Below, in pieces: positions 43,134-51,158 of a DNA stretch of 64,000 nt. A model generated the notes under the pieces. It searched no databases. It was not told the origin of the DNA and saw only the letters and a program-made list of their open reading frames with translations. Every line of letters begins with the position of its first letter. Within the stretch, counting starts at the first letter, position 1. Position numbers and translations under genes: made by a program. This stretch comes from Phenylobacterium sp. (GTDB lineage: Bacteria; Pseudomonadota; Alphaproteobacteria; Caulobacterales; Caulobacteraceae), in the NCBI GenBank assembly GCA_018001015.1, contig JAGNIV010000004.1, forward strand, positions 143,543-207,542, in the 5' to 3' direction.

Positions 43134-44150
43134 CTAGCGCACCCCCCGGGTCACGGCGCGCGCGACGTCGGCCAGCACCTTCTCGTTGGCCGCGTCGCCC
43201 AGGGTCGAGCCCGACAGGAAAACCGCCACCGCATAGCGTCGCCCGTCGGCCAGGGTGACGATGCCCATGTCGTTGAAGGCCGGGTTCATCCCCTGGTCGG
43301 TGCGCGCCGTCCCGGTCTTGTGGGCGAGGCTGGAGCCGGGCGGGAAGCCGGCCTTCAGGCGGTCCTGGCCGGTGGTGGTCTGGGTCATGATCTCCAGCAG
43401 CAGCGCCCTGGAGGCCGGCGCCAGCAGTTCGCCGTCGTCCAGCTTGTCGAGGAAGATGAGCGCCCCGCGCGGGGTGGCGGTGTCCTGCGGATCGGAGAGA
43501 TAGGCCGCCACGGCCTTGCGCCGTGCCGCCGGCGGCACGCTGTTGAAGGCGGCCATATAGGCCTGCGACCCCTTCCAGGCCGGACGGAAGGAGGCCATGC
43601 CGACGCTGTCGGGCTGGAGCTGGCGCTCATAGCGATCGACCCGGATCTCATCGACCTTCTTGCCCACCAGCCAGGCGGTGACGGCGCCGGGTCCGCCGAT
43701 CCTTTTCATCAGCACATCGGCGGCGGTGTTGTCGGAGGCGCCGGTGGCGGCTGTCAGCAGCTCGCTCACCGTATAGTCGCGCCGGCCGGGATAGGCGTCG
43801 GCGATAGGGCTCAGCGGCGGGGACAGGTCCTCCTCGGCCAGGGTGAGGGTATCGTCCAGCTTGAGGCGGCCGGCGTCCACCTCGGCCAGGACGGCGGCCC
43901 CCAGCGGGGCCTTGAACACGCTCTGCATGGGGAAGCGGCGCTCGCCGTTGAAGTCCCAGGTCTCGCCGCTCTCCAGGTTCATCAGGCCGACCCCCAGCAC
44001 GCCGGGCCGCGCGCGCTCGGCGATCGCCGACACCTCGGTGGTCAGCTGCGGCAGGTTGAGGGGCGGGGTCTCGGGCGCCCTCTGGGGGGAGCCGGAGCCG
44101 CAGGCAGCCAGGGCGAGAGCGGCGAAAGCGAACAGAACGGGGAGTTTCAT
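43134..44150 (-). CDS. Class A beta-lactamase, lipoprotein
   Basis: 338 residues from the ATG at 44150. A signal peptide with lipobox LAAC (C17) should anchor it to a membrane. Catalytic residues are present: S77-x-x-K80 in SVFK, S139-D-N in SDN, and K-T-G in HKTGTA. The omega loop reads RVDRYERQLQ, so the glutamate equivalent to E166 is kept while the Asn170 equivalent is Gln, which may alter the spectrum. Length is longer than usual because of an N-terminal linker. No BlaI/BlaR gene is adjacent (the pair is 14 kb away). Resistance is not shown by sequence. Confidence 0.88.
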   Translation of the reverse strand: MKLPVLFAFAALALAACGSGSPQRAPETPPLNLPQLTTEVSAIAERARPGVLGVGLMNLESGETWDFNGERRFPMQSVFKAPLGAAVLAEVDAGRLKLDDTLTLAEEDLSPPLSPIADAYPGRRDYTVSELLTAATGASDNTAADVLMKRIGGPGAVTAWLVGKKVDEIRVDRYERQLQPDSVGMASFRPAWKGSQAYMAAFNSVPPAARRKAVAAYLSDPQDTATPRGALIFLDKLDDGELLAPASRALLLEIMTQTTTGQDRLKAGFPPGSSLAHKTGTARTDQGMNPAFNDMGIVTLADGRRYAVAVFLSGSTLGDAANEKVLADVARAVTRGVR

Positions 44151-44207
44151 GGGGTCACCTTCGCACGCCGCACTTGCCATGAAGAGGGCAGGGACTGAAA
44201 ACGCGCC

Positions 44208-44993
44208 ATGTCCACAGGTTCCCCGCCCTGCATCATCCTGAATGCGCCGCAACTCGCCCAGAACATCGGCGCCGTGGCGCGCGCCATGGCCAACTTCGGT
44301 CTGGCCGACCTGCGACTGGTCAATCCCCGCGACGGCTGGCCCCAGGAGCGCGCCTGGTCCTCGGCGTCCGGCGCCGAGTGGCCGCTGAACGCCGCGCGGG
44401 TCTATGACAGCGTCGAGGCGGCCATCGCCGACCTGCACCTGGTCTATGCCACCACGGCCCGGCCGCGCGAGCTGCAGCTGCCGATCCTCACCCCGCGCGT
44501 GGCGGCGGCGAACCTCATCGCCGAGGTGGCCGAGGGCCGCAATGTGGGCCTGCTGTTCGGCGGCGAGCGCGCCGGGCTGGAGACCGCCGACATCGCGCTG
44601 TGCCAGGCGGTGGTGACCCTGCCCATCGATCCGCGCTTCCGGTCGCTGAACCTGGCCCAGGCGGTGATCATCCTGGCCTATGAGTGGCGGATGACCCAGG
44701 AGACCGGCGCGCCGGCCATCTTCCGCGACGCCCCGCCGCCCGCCGAGGCCGCCGCCATGCAGGGGCTCTACGACCATTTCGAGAGCGAACTGGAGGCGGC
44801 GGGTTTCTTCCATCCGCCGGAGAAGAAGCCGTCGATGATGCAGAACCTGCGCTCGGCGCTGGGCCGCGCGCGGTTCTCCGATCAGGAGGTGCGCACCTTC
44901 CGCGGCGTGGTCACCGCCCTGTCCAAGGGTCGCGGTCGGGCCCTGCACAAGCTCGCGCGTGAGAAGGCCAAGCAGGGCCCACCCGAGTTCTGA
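44208..44993 (+). CDS. trmJ: tRNA (cytidine/uridine-2'-O) methyltransferase TrmJ
   Basis: 261 residues, SPOUT fold with the deep trefoil knot. Motifs: IILNAPQLAQNIGAVARAMANFG (1), LLFGGERAGLE (2) and SLNLAQAVIILAYEW (3), which bind SAM. TrmJ methylates the 2'-hydroxyl of residue 32 in tRNA anticodon loops. An additional C-terminal helix region (about 165-261) supports the dimer and tRNA binding. Divergent from the beta-lactamase gene, with 57 bases between. Confidence 0.9.
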   Translation: MSTGSPPCIILNAPQLAQNIGAVARAMANFGLADLRLVNPRDGWPQERAWSSASGAEWPLNAARVYDSVEAAIADLHLVYATTARPRELQLPILTPRVAAANLIAEVAEGRNVGLLFGGERAGLETADIALCQAVVTLPIDPRFRSLNLAQAVIILAYEWRMTQETGAPAIFRDAPPPAEAAAMQGLYDHFESELEAAGFFHPPEKKPSMMQNLRSALGRARFSDQEVRTFRGVVTALSKGRGRALHKLAREKAKQGPPEF

Positions 44994-45052
44994 GGCTTGC
45001 GGAGCTTGACCTTGCGGGACAAGGGTGGGGGCCAACAAGGGGAGAGATCATC

Positions 45053-46303
45053 ATGGCCGCCAAGGACCTAGAGGCCCTGCAGACTGCGGCGCGGGACGCC
45101 TATCTGTTCACCTTGCCCCTGGTGGAGATCGCCACCACCCGGGCCCGTGGCCTGGCCAATGGCTCGCCCATGAATGTCTTTGGCCACATGCGCCGGCTGG
45201 CCGACCACAATGCGCGCGCGGTGACCACGCCCAACAACGACACGTTCTACTCCACCGCCCAGGTGGACCTGTCGCAAGGCCCGGTGACGATCAATGTGCC
45301 CGCTACCGGCGCGCGCTATTTCTCGCTGGCCCTGATGGACGCCTACACCAACAACTTCGCGATCCTGGGGACCCGCACCACCGGGCCGGACGGTGGGACC
45401 TTCACCCTGGTGGGGCCGACCGACGCCGCTGAAGGCCCCAATGTCGTCCGATCCCCCACCAACCACGTCTGGGCCCTGGCCCGCATCCTGGTGGACGGCC
45501 CGCACGACGTGGAGGGCGCCAAGGCCGTGCAGCATGGGCTGTCCATGCAGGGCCCCGCCGCGACGCCGCCGGGTCCCTTCGCCCACCGCGGCGCGCCCTG
45601 GGCGGAGTATTTCGAGACCGCGTCCCAGCTGATGGCATTGAACCCGCCCCGGGTCGAGGATCGCGCCTTCCTCGCCGGAATGGCGCCTCTGGGCCTGGCT
45701 GACTTCGACGCCGCGCGGTTCTCCTCCGAGGAGGCCGCCGCCATCGAGGCCGGCGTCGCCGAGGCGCGGGTCGCCGCGCGCAAGGGCGGACTTTCCAGCG
45801 CGGGGTTCACCCAGGGCTGGTCCTATCCGTCGGCGCGACTCGGCGACTTCGCCCAGGACTATGGCCTGCGCGCCTCGGTGGCGGTCTCGGGCCTGGCGGC
45901 CCTGCCGCCGGCCGAAGCCATGTACATGCGCGCCGAGGGCGACCTGAACGGCGCGCTGTTCGACGGGACCAAGGCCTGGCGCCTGCATTTCCCGGCCGAC
46001 GGCCACCTGCCGGTCAATTCCTTCTGGTCGCTCAGCCTCTATGAGGCGACGCCGGACGGGCAGTTCTTTTTCACCGACAACCCGCTGGCCCGCTACGCCA
46101 TCGGTGACCGGACGCAGGGGCTGGTCACGAATCCCGACGGTTCGCTGGACATCTGGATGGGGCACGCCGACCCCGGCGGTGAGCGCAGCGCCAACTGGCT
46201 GCCGGCCCCGGCCGGTCCCTTCGCCCTCTTCATGCGGGCCTATCTGCCGAAGACGGAACTGCTGGAGGGCGGCTACCGCTTGCCGCCGGTGGTTCCAGCG
46301 TGA
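45053..46303 (+). CDS. DUF1254/DUF1214 domain protein
   Basis: 416 residues. N-terminal DUF1254 (AYLFTLPLVE, then PNNDTFYSTAQVDLS, SLALMDAYTNNFA) and C-terminal DUF1214 (YPSARLGDFAQDYGLRASVAV, then FWSLSLYEATPDGQFFFTDN and AYLPKTELLEGGYRLPPV). No signal peptide or lipobox, unlike most exported members. The family is widespread in Proteobacteria, with no agreed reaction. Two beta-rich lobes suggest a binding or structural role. Stands alone, 59 bases after trmJ. Confidence 0.75.
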   Translation: MAAKDLEALQTAARDAYLFTLPLVEIATTRARGLANGSPMNVFGHMRRLADHNARAVTTPNNDTFYSTAQVDLSQGPVTINVPATGARYFSLALMDAYTNNFAILGTRTTGPDGGTFTLVGPTDAAEGPNVVRSPTNHVWALARILVDGPHDVEGAKAVQHGLSMQGPAATPPGPFAHRGAPWAEYFETASQLMALNPPRVEDRAFLAGMAPLGLADFDAARFSSEEAAAIEAGVAEARVAARKGGLSSAGFTQGWSYPSARLGDFAQDYGLRASVAVSGLAALPPAEAMYMRAEGDLNGALFDGTKAWRLHFPADGHLPVNSFWSLSLYEATPDGQFFFTDNPLARYAIGDRTQGLVTNPDGSLDIWMGHADPGGERSANWLPAPAGPFALFMRAYLPKTELLEGGYRLPPVVPA

Positions 46304-46365
46304 GTCTCTTCGTGGGACGCGCCAGACCGGGGGAGCGGGGCCAGGCGGGGGGCGTTAGCTGAGAC

Positions 46366-47139
46366 ATGTGTTTCTCTTGTTCAGCTCTGGATCGCCGCGC
46401 CTTGTTAACGGGGCTTCTCGCCGTTCCACTGGCGAGCTGCAGTGAGAACGTCCAAACGGGACGCCGCCAGATGGCCTTCGTGCCCGATTCACAGCTGGTC
46501 GACCTCGCCGACCAAGCCTGGGCCGAGATGCTCAGCAAGACGCCGGTTTCCAACAGTCCGGCGATGGCGGAACGCTTGGCCGGGGTGGCTGCACGGATCA
46601 CCAGGGTCTCCGGGCGCGACGATCTCACGTGGGAATTCGTCGTCTTAGACTCTCCGGAATTGAACGCGTTCGTGCTGCCGAATGGAAAGGTGGCGGTGTT
46701 CAAAGGGATGATGGAGTTCGCCGCGGCCGATGATGAGCTTGGCGCTGTTGTCGGACACGAAGTCGCCCACGTGCTGGCGCGCCATCCCGCGGAGCGCGTG
46801 AGCCAGCAGTTGGCCGCTGAAGTCGGGATGACCTTGGCCCAGATAGCGTTCGGAGGCGAGAACGGCGAGAACGCCCAACTGGTCGCCGGCATATTCGGCC
46901 TGGGCGCCACCTACGGCGTCCTGCTGCCCTATTCCCGAACCCACGAGTTAGAGGCCGACCGCGTGGGCGTGGACCTGATGCGGAAGGCCGGGATGGAGCC
47001 ACGTGGGGCGCTGCGGTTCTGGGAGCGGATGATCGAGCGCAGAGAAACGCAGGGCGCTCCACCAGAAGCGCTCTCCTCGCACCCTGCCGACCAGCGGCGC
47101 CTCACCGCGCTCAGAGCTGTCCTGGGCGCGCCACTGTAG
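46366..47139 (+). CDS. M48 family metalloprotease lipoprotein
   Basis: 257 residues with a lipobox (LASC at about residue 25) after a hydrophobic stretch. The zinc motif HEVAH is in GHEVAHVLARHP, with the third ligand in HELEADRVGVDLMRKAG. This is the BepA/LoiP-like group of periplasmic M48 proteases, which clear misassembled outer-membrane proteins. No TPR domain follows, so it is the short form. Convergent with none; rpsD follows on the same strand. Confidence 0.85.
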   Translation: MCFSCSALDRRALLTGLLAVPLASCSENVQTGRRQMAFVPDSQLVDLADQAWAEMLSKTPVSNSPAMAERLAGVAARITRVSGRDDLTWEFVVLDSPELNAFVLPNGKVAVFKGMMEFAAADDELGAVVGHEVAHVLARHPAERVSQQLAAEVGMTLAQIAFGGENGENAQLVAGIFGLGATYGVLLPYSRTHELEADRVGVDLMRKAGMEPRGALRFWERMIERRETQGAPPEALSSHPADQRRLTALRAVLGAPL

Positions 47140-47214
47140 GAGGCGCGGCGCTCGGCGGCGTTCAACGCCGAGAGCGCGGCGCTGAGCCGTCGGGCGACCC
47201 TCCGACCAGCCGGA

Positions 47215-47244
47215 TTGACTTACGGCGTCCGTCGCACCATAAAC
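47215..47244 (+). promoter_or_regulatory. Candidate rpsD promoter
   Basis: TTGACT at 47215-47220 and ATAAAC at 47239-47244, 18 bases apart, matching a sigma-70 type promoter. It lies about 130 bases upstream of the rpsD ATG, leaving a long leader that could serve regulation, though no structure is resolved. A GC-rich hairpin at 47142-47186 has no T-run. Confidence 0.45.
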
Positions 47245-47371
47245 CGCCCCTTCGCGCCGCCGGGTCACCCTGGCGGCTGTGAACACCTATGACGGGTGAT
47301 CTGGACGCCGCCGTTGAAATCGCGCCTTCACTGATGGAGGCGCCGGCCCGGATCGTGTTGAAAGAGCACCT

Positions 47372-47989
47372 ATGTCCAAGCGGCATTCCGCGAAGTACAA
47401 AATCGACCGCCGGATGGGCGAAAACATCTGGGGTCGTCCGAAGTCCCCGGTGAACACCCGCCAGTACGGCCCCGGCCAGCACGGTCAGCGCCGCAAGCAG
47501 AAGGTCTCCGACTTCGGCCTGCAGCTGCGCGCCAAGCAGAAGCTGAAGGGCTTCTACGGCAACATCACCGAGAAGCAGTTCGTCCGCACCTACGAGGAAG
47601 CTGATCGCCGCAAGGGCAACACCTCGGAAAACCTCATCGGCCTGCTGGAATCGCGCCTGGACGCCATCGTCTACCGCGCCAAGTTCGTGCCGACCGTGTT
47701 CGCCGCCCGTCAGTTCGTGAACCACGGCCACGTGCTGGTGAACGGCAAGCGCGTCAACATCGCCTCCTATCGCGTGAAGCCGGGCGACATCGTCTCGGTC
47801 CGCGAGCGCTCCAAGAACATGGCGCTGGTCCTGGAAGCCATCCAGTCGGCCGAACGCGACACCCCCGACTACATCGAGCTGGACACCAAGGCGATGACCG
47901 CCAAGTTCATCCGCCAGCCGGAATTCAGCGAAGTTCCCTACGCTGTGAAGATGGAGCCGAACCTGGTCATCGAATTCTATTCGTCCTGA
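47372..47989 (+). CDS. rpsD: 30S ribosomal protein S4
   Basis: 205 residues, standard length for S4. [19 protein letters not shown] and YGNITEKQF in the N-terminal half, then the S4 RNA-binding domain in [40 protein letters not shown] and [14 protein letters not shown] (about 95-155). Initiates 16S rRNA assembly and can act as a translational repressor. It is a stand-alone gene here, not in an alpha operon, with its own terminator. Confidence 0.98.
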   Translation: MSKRHSAKYKIDRRMGENIWGRPKSPVNTRQYGPGQHGQRRKQKVSDFGLQLRAKQKLKGFYGNITEKQFVRTYEEADRRKGNTSENLIGLLESRLDAIVYRAKFVPTVFAARQFVNHGHVLVNGKRVNIASYRVKPGDIVSVRERSKNMALVLEAIQSAERDTPDYIELDTKAMTAKFIRQPEFSEVPYAVKMEPNLVIEFYSS

Positions 47990-48014
47990 TCGCTTTCGAC
48001 TTACCAAGTTTGCG

Positions 48015-48048
48015 AAGGCCCCGGAGCGATCCGGGGCCTTTTGCTTTT
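48015..48048 (+). terminator. Rho-independent terminator of rpsD
   Basis: A perfect 10-bp stem (AAGGCCCCGG with its complement) around a 6-base loop, then TTGCTTTT. It starts 26 bases after the rpsD stop. The next ORF's open frame begins inside it, another reason to prefer the later start for that gene. Confidence 0.9.
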
Positions 48049-48073
48049 GGCCGATCTGTGGCGCAGTAGGCCC

Positions 48074-48451
48074 ATGAATCGTCGTCTTCTGCTGATCGGG
48101 GCCTTGGGCCTACTCGCCGGCTGCGCCACCACCGCCCCGCCGGTCCACGCGCCTGCGGGGTCGTCGCTGGGAGAGCTGGAATCGCTCTATTCGGCCAGCG
48201 CCGGGCGCGCGGCCCTGACCATCCGGGTCGCCTCCAACGGCTGCACCAAGAAGGAGGACTTCGCCTTCTTCGTGGAGAAGAAGGGGGAGGCCGTCACCCT
48301 TGCCTTCGGCCGCAAGCGCCTGGACCCGTGCCGGTCCTTCGCCATGGGCCACACCGACCTGACCTTCACCTATGCCGAGCTGGGGGTGGCGGGGCGCACG
48401 CCACTGTTCCTGCTGAACCCCTTCTATCCGTGGACCGGGCCGGGGGAGTGA
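48074..48451 (+). CDS. Small lipoprotein
   Basis: 125 residues from the ATG at 48074; the open frame from 48041 would start inside the rpsD terminator. A signal peptide with lipobox LLAGC (MNRRLLLIGALGLLAGCATT) is clear. The mature part has two further cysteines and a FVEKKGEAVTLAFGRKRLDPC stretch, a pattern seen in small envelope lipoproteins of Caulobacterales. Function not known. Convergent with the thioesterase gene. Confidence 0.7.
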   Translation: MNRRLLLIGALGLLAGCATTAPPVHAPAGSSLGELESLYSASAGRAALTIRVASNGCTKKEDFAFFVEKKGEAVTLAFGRKRLDPCRSFAMGHTDLTFTYAELGVAGRTPLFLLNPFYPWTGPGE

Positions 48452-48455
48452 ACCT

Positions 48456-48875
48456 TCAGATGAACCGGTCGACCATGTCCTGGGGCACGCGCTTGGGGCG
48501 GCCGGTGGCGGAGTCGATCAGGCACCAGACCGTGCGCGCCTGGGCGCACATGGCGCCGTCGGGACCGTCGATCCGGACATAGCGGTCGAAGCGTGGGCCC
48601 TCGGGCTTGGGCGCGACCCAGGTGCGGGCCCGGGCGGTCTCGCCCAGCAGCAGGGCGCGGCGGTAGTCCACCTCGTGACGCAGGACGATCCAGGCCCAAC
48701 CGGTCTGGTCGGCAGGCGGTTGGCGCGCGGCCCAGTGGGAGGTGGCCATGTCCTGGATCCAGCGCAGATAGACCACGTTGTTCACGTGACCATTGGCGTC
48801 GATGTCCGAGGCTTCCGGCGTGAAGCTTTGCTCGAAGACCTGCTGGCCTTCGGGAGGTTCGAGGGGCTGAGCCAC
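48456..48875 (-). CDS. Acyl-CoA thioesterase, 4HBT hot-dog family
   Basis: 139 residues, one hot-dog domain. The signature DIDANGHVNNVVYLRW carries the catalytic aspartate and the NHVNN-type loop of YbgC/FcbC enzymes; an RHEVDYRRALLLGE strand follows. It hydrolyses short acyl-CoA thioesters or, in some relatives, acyl-ACP. Same strand as grxD, 6 bases downstream of it, so they are co-transcribed. Confidence 0.82.
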   Translation of the reverse strand: MAQPLEPPEGQQVFEQSFTPEASDIDANGHVNNVVYLRWIQDMATSHWAARQPPADQTGWAWIVLRHEVDYRRALLLGETARARTWVAPKPEGPRFDRYVRIDGPDGAMCAQARTVWCLIDSATGRPKRVPQDMVDRFI

Positions 48876-48881
48876 CGCTGG

Positions 48882-49226
48882 TTAGGCGGCGAGGACGCCT
48901 TGTTCGATCAGCAGGGGCTTCAGTTCGCCCGACTGGAACATCTCCTTGACGATGTCGGCGCCGCCAACGAACTCGCCCTTCACATACAGCTGCGGAATGG
49001 TGGGCCAGTCGCTGAAGGTCTTGATGCCGTCGCGCAGCGAGGCGTCCTGCAGGACGTTCACACCCACGAAGTCGACCCCGAGGTGGTCGAGCACCTGGAC
49101 CACCAGGCCGGAGAAGCCGCACTGCGGCGATTCCGGCACGCCCTTCATGAACAGCACCACCGGGTTGTCGGTGACGGTGCGGGCGATGAATTCGTGCACG
49201 GGATTGGCGGTGGCGGCGTCGGTCAT
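48882..49226 (-). CDS. grxD: Monothiol glutaredoxin Grx4
   Basis: 114 residues. The CGFS active site is in SPQCGFSGLV; WPTIPQLYVKGEFVGGADI is the glutathione-binding groove. Grx4 carries [2Fe-2S] clusters, often as a heterodimer with BolA. The BolA gene is 1 kb away on the same strand, separated only by an aldo/keto reductase-like gene, so the pair is probably conserved together. The thioesterase gene follows closely. Confidence 0.93.
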   Translation of the reverse strand: MTDAATANPVHEFIARTVTDNPVVLFMKGVPESPQCGFSGLVVQVLDHLGVDFVGVNVLQDASLRDGIKTFSDWPTIPQLYVKGEFVGGADIVKEMFQSGELKPLLIEQGVLAA

Positions 49227-49301
49227 GGGGACGGCTCTTTCGTCAGTACGTTCGTCTGAGAGCTAGGGAGCCGAGGGGCGCGGGTCAAGCGCCTGCGCCC
49301 T

Positions 49302-50186
49302 TTAGGCGCGCCGCTGATCGTGATTGTCGGCGCTGAAACGGGCCATCTCGATCTGGGCGGCGACCCCAGTGGGCAGGTCCTTGTCGGTGATCAGCGCCAG
49401 ACGTTCGATGGCCTCGGCGCGGAACTGCTCCACCTGGACCGTGGCGAAGGCGGGTTCGGTCAGCGCATAGGCCAGGCACACCTCCTCGGCCGACCAGCCA
49501 TGGGTCTGGTGGAGGAAGGCGTAGGTGCCGGCGCCCGCCAGGGGCTCGGCGCGCCTGAAGAGGCCGGTGCGGATCGACCCGCCGCCCGGGCGGCACAGGG
49601 CGGCCGGGAAGGGGTCATAGGCGATCATGGTCATGTCGCGGGCCGAGGCGTCCTTGATCCGCCGGCGGGCCTTCCAGTCCGACACCAGGCTGAAGGGGGT
49701 GGCCAGGACGTCGAAGATGCCGCTCGCGAGGCATGCGTCGATGCTTTCGCCGTCGCCCACCACGCCCATCTGAAGAACAAGGCCAGCGGCGCGCAGATCA
49801 GCGAGGTAGCCAAGAGCGTCGGGCGCCAGGGTGTCGAAGGCCGCCTCGTCCAGCATCAGGACGTCGAAATAGCCGGCGCCGGTCCTGGCCAGGCCGCCGC
49901 GCACGCTGTTGGAGATCGCCTCGGCGGTCAGCACCTTGCGGGGATCGCCGTGGATGCGCCAGCCGATGGCGATCAAACGCCGTTCCACCGCGCGCAGGGC
50001 CTCGCCGAAGCCCAGCGCCATGACCTCGGAGCCGGCGGTGATCTCGAAGCAGTTGACCCCGCTCTCCATGGCGCCGAAGACCAGGGTCCGCCAGGCGTGG
50101 GGCGTGGTCATGTTGGGAGCTTCACGCAGCAGCAGGCTGATGGCCGAAACCGCCTTGCCGCTCGCGCCGAAGGGCCGGTAGCGCAT
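49302..50186 (-). CDS. Degenerate aldo/keto reductase-like protein
   Basis: 294 residues with the overall AKR layout (RPFGASGKAVSAIS start, GVNCFEITAGSEVM, LMLDEAAFDTL, LVLQMGVVGDGES and a C-terminal PAFATVQVEQFR). The catalytic tetrad Asp-Tyr-Lys-His appears replaced: DTA is EIT, the Tyr position is occupied by the GSEV block, the Lys (VISTK) position by IAIGW, and the QLHRP histidine by MLDEA. The TIM-barrel fold is probably kept without reductase activity. Located between bolA and grxD on the same strand, so it may be a partner of Fe-S trafficking. This role is an inference. Confidence 0.7.
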   Translation of the reverse strand: MRYRPFGASGKAVSAISLLLREAPNMTTPHAWRTLVFGAMESGVNCFEITAGSEVMALGFGEALRAVERRLIAIGWRIHGDPRKVLTAEAISNSVRGGLARTGAGYFDVLMLDEAAFDTLAPDALGYLADLRAAGLVLQMGVVGDGESIDACLASGIFDVLATPFSLVSDWKARRRIKDASARDMTMIAYDPFPAALCRPGGGSIRTGLFRRAEPLAGAGTYAFLHQTHGWSAEEVCLAYALTEPAFATVQVEQFRAEAIERLALITDKDLPTGVAAQIEMARFSADNHDQRRA

Positions 50187-50192
50187 GGCGGC

Positions 50193-50426
50193 CTAGCCCG
50201 GAACCTGAGTCTCGAGGGCGAGCGCATGCAGCTCACCGCCCATCTTGCCCTTCAGGGCGGCGTAGACGAGCTGGTGCTGCTTGACCCGCGAGAGGCCTGA
50301 AAAGGCCTTCGAGACAATGCGCGCGCGATAGTGGTCACCGTCACCCGCCAGGTCCTCGACCTGGATCTCGGCGTCGGGGAAGCCCTCGCGCAGCGAGGCC
50401 TCCAAATCGGCGATGGGCATGGGCAT
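50193..50426 (-). CDS. bolA: BolA family protein
   Basis: 77 residues. VEDLAGDGDHYRARIVSKAFSGLSRVKQHQLVYAAL is the BolA KH-like core, with the conserved histidine in KQHQLVYAAL used for Fe-S binding with Grx4. Short form (BolA2/YrbA type) rather than the long morphogenetic BolA1. Its position 7 bases upstream of the AKR-like gene makes an operon bolA - AKR-like - grxD - thioesterase likely. Confidence 0.85.
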   Translation of the reverse strand: MPMPIADLEASLREGFPDAEIQVEDLAGDGDHYRARIVSKAFSGLSRVKQHQLVYAALKGKMGGELHALALETQVPG

Positions 50427-50498
50427 GGGAATCGCGCCTCTCAGAACGTCGTTTCTGCGCTAGAAAGCTTAACAAGCCTTGGATCGTGGGAGGGTTTC

Positions 50499-51125
50499 AT
50501 GATGCGGATCGCCGTCGCGCTTGGCCTGGCCCTTGGGACATCAGCCTGCGCCGTGGTGAGCTCCGAACGGCCGCTGTTCACCGCCGCCGACAGCGTCGGC
50601 GCGCCGACGCTGCGTCCGGGCCTTTGGGTCGCCATCGAGCCGGCCTGCAAGTTCAATCCGCGCAGTCCCGCCGCCGCCTGGCCCAAGTGCGTCAGCGCCG
50701 TGGTCGTGGGGCCCAGCACCCTCATGGACATCAAGCGCGACGATGATCCGTCGGAGTCGGAGCCGCCCGTTCAGACCTACCGGCTGGCGGCCGGCGATCC
50801 GGTGGTGGTGCAGATTGAGACTCCGCCGGAGCCAGGCGCCTTCTACTACGGCCTGCGGCCCATGGCGTCCGACGGGCAGGGGCGGATCACCAATGTCCGA
50901 TTCTGGTTCGCCCGATGCGAAGCACCGAAACCGGCCGCGGATACGGCCAAGCGGCGCAGACTGCTGGCGGGCCTCTACCCCGTCAAGGGCCAGGAGGCGG
51001 GCTGCCTGGCGCGGACGCCGGCGGCGGTGCGCAACGCCGTGCGGCTGAGCGAGGGCTGGGCCTTCGACGGCGGGGCCGGTGAGGCCGGCGGTACGGTCCG
51101 CTGGATCCGCGACGGGGACCGGTAG
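50499..51125 (+). CDS. Small exported protein of unknown function
   Basis: 208 residues from the ATG at 50499 (a second ATG follows directly); GGGAGGG precedes it. A signal peptide with a possible weak lipobox (TSAC) is followed by an exported region with four cysteines and a repeating EPPVQTYRLAAGDPVVVQIE-type strand pattern. No domain recognised; similar proteins are annotated only as hypothetical. Faces the convergent serine hydrolase, with a bidirectional hairpin between them. Confidence 0.55.
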   Translation: MMRIAVALGLALGTSACAVVSSERPLFTAADSVGAPTLRPGLWVAIEPACKFNPRSPAAAWPKCVSAVVVGPSTLMDIKRDDDPSESEPPVQTYRLAAGDPVVVQIETPPEPGAFYYGLRPMASDGQGRITNVRFWFARCEAPKPAADTAKRRRLLAGLYPVKGQEAGCLARTPAAVRNAVRLSEGWAFDGGAGEAGGTVRWIRDGDR

Positions 51126-51149
51126 GCCCCTCTCGCCGTGAGAGGGGCC
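51125..51149. terminator. Bidirectional terminator hairpin
   Basis: A perfect 10-bp stem (GGCCCCTCTC with its complement) around a 5-base loop, between the convergent genes ending at 51125 (plus) and 51159 (minus). There is no long T-run on either side, so strength is uncertain. Confidence 0.6.
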
Positions 51150-51158
51150 CTGGGGTCG

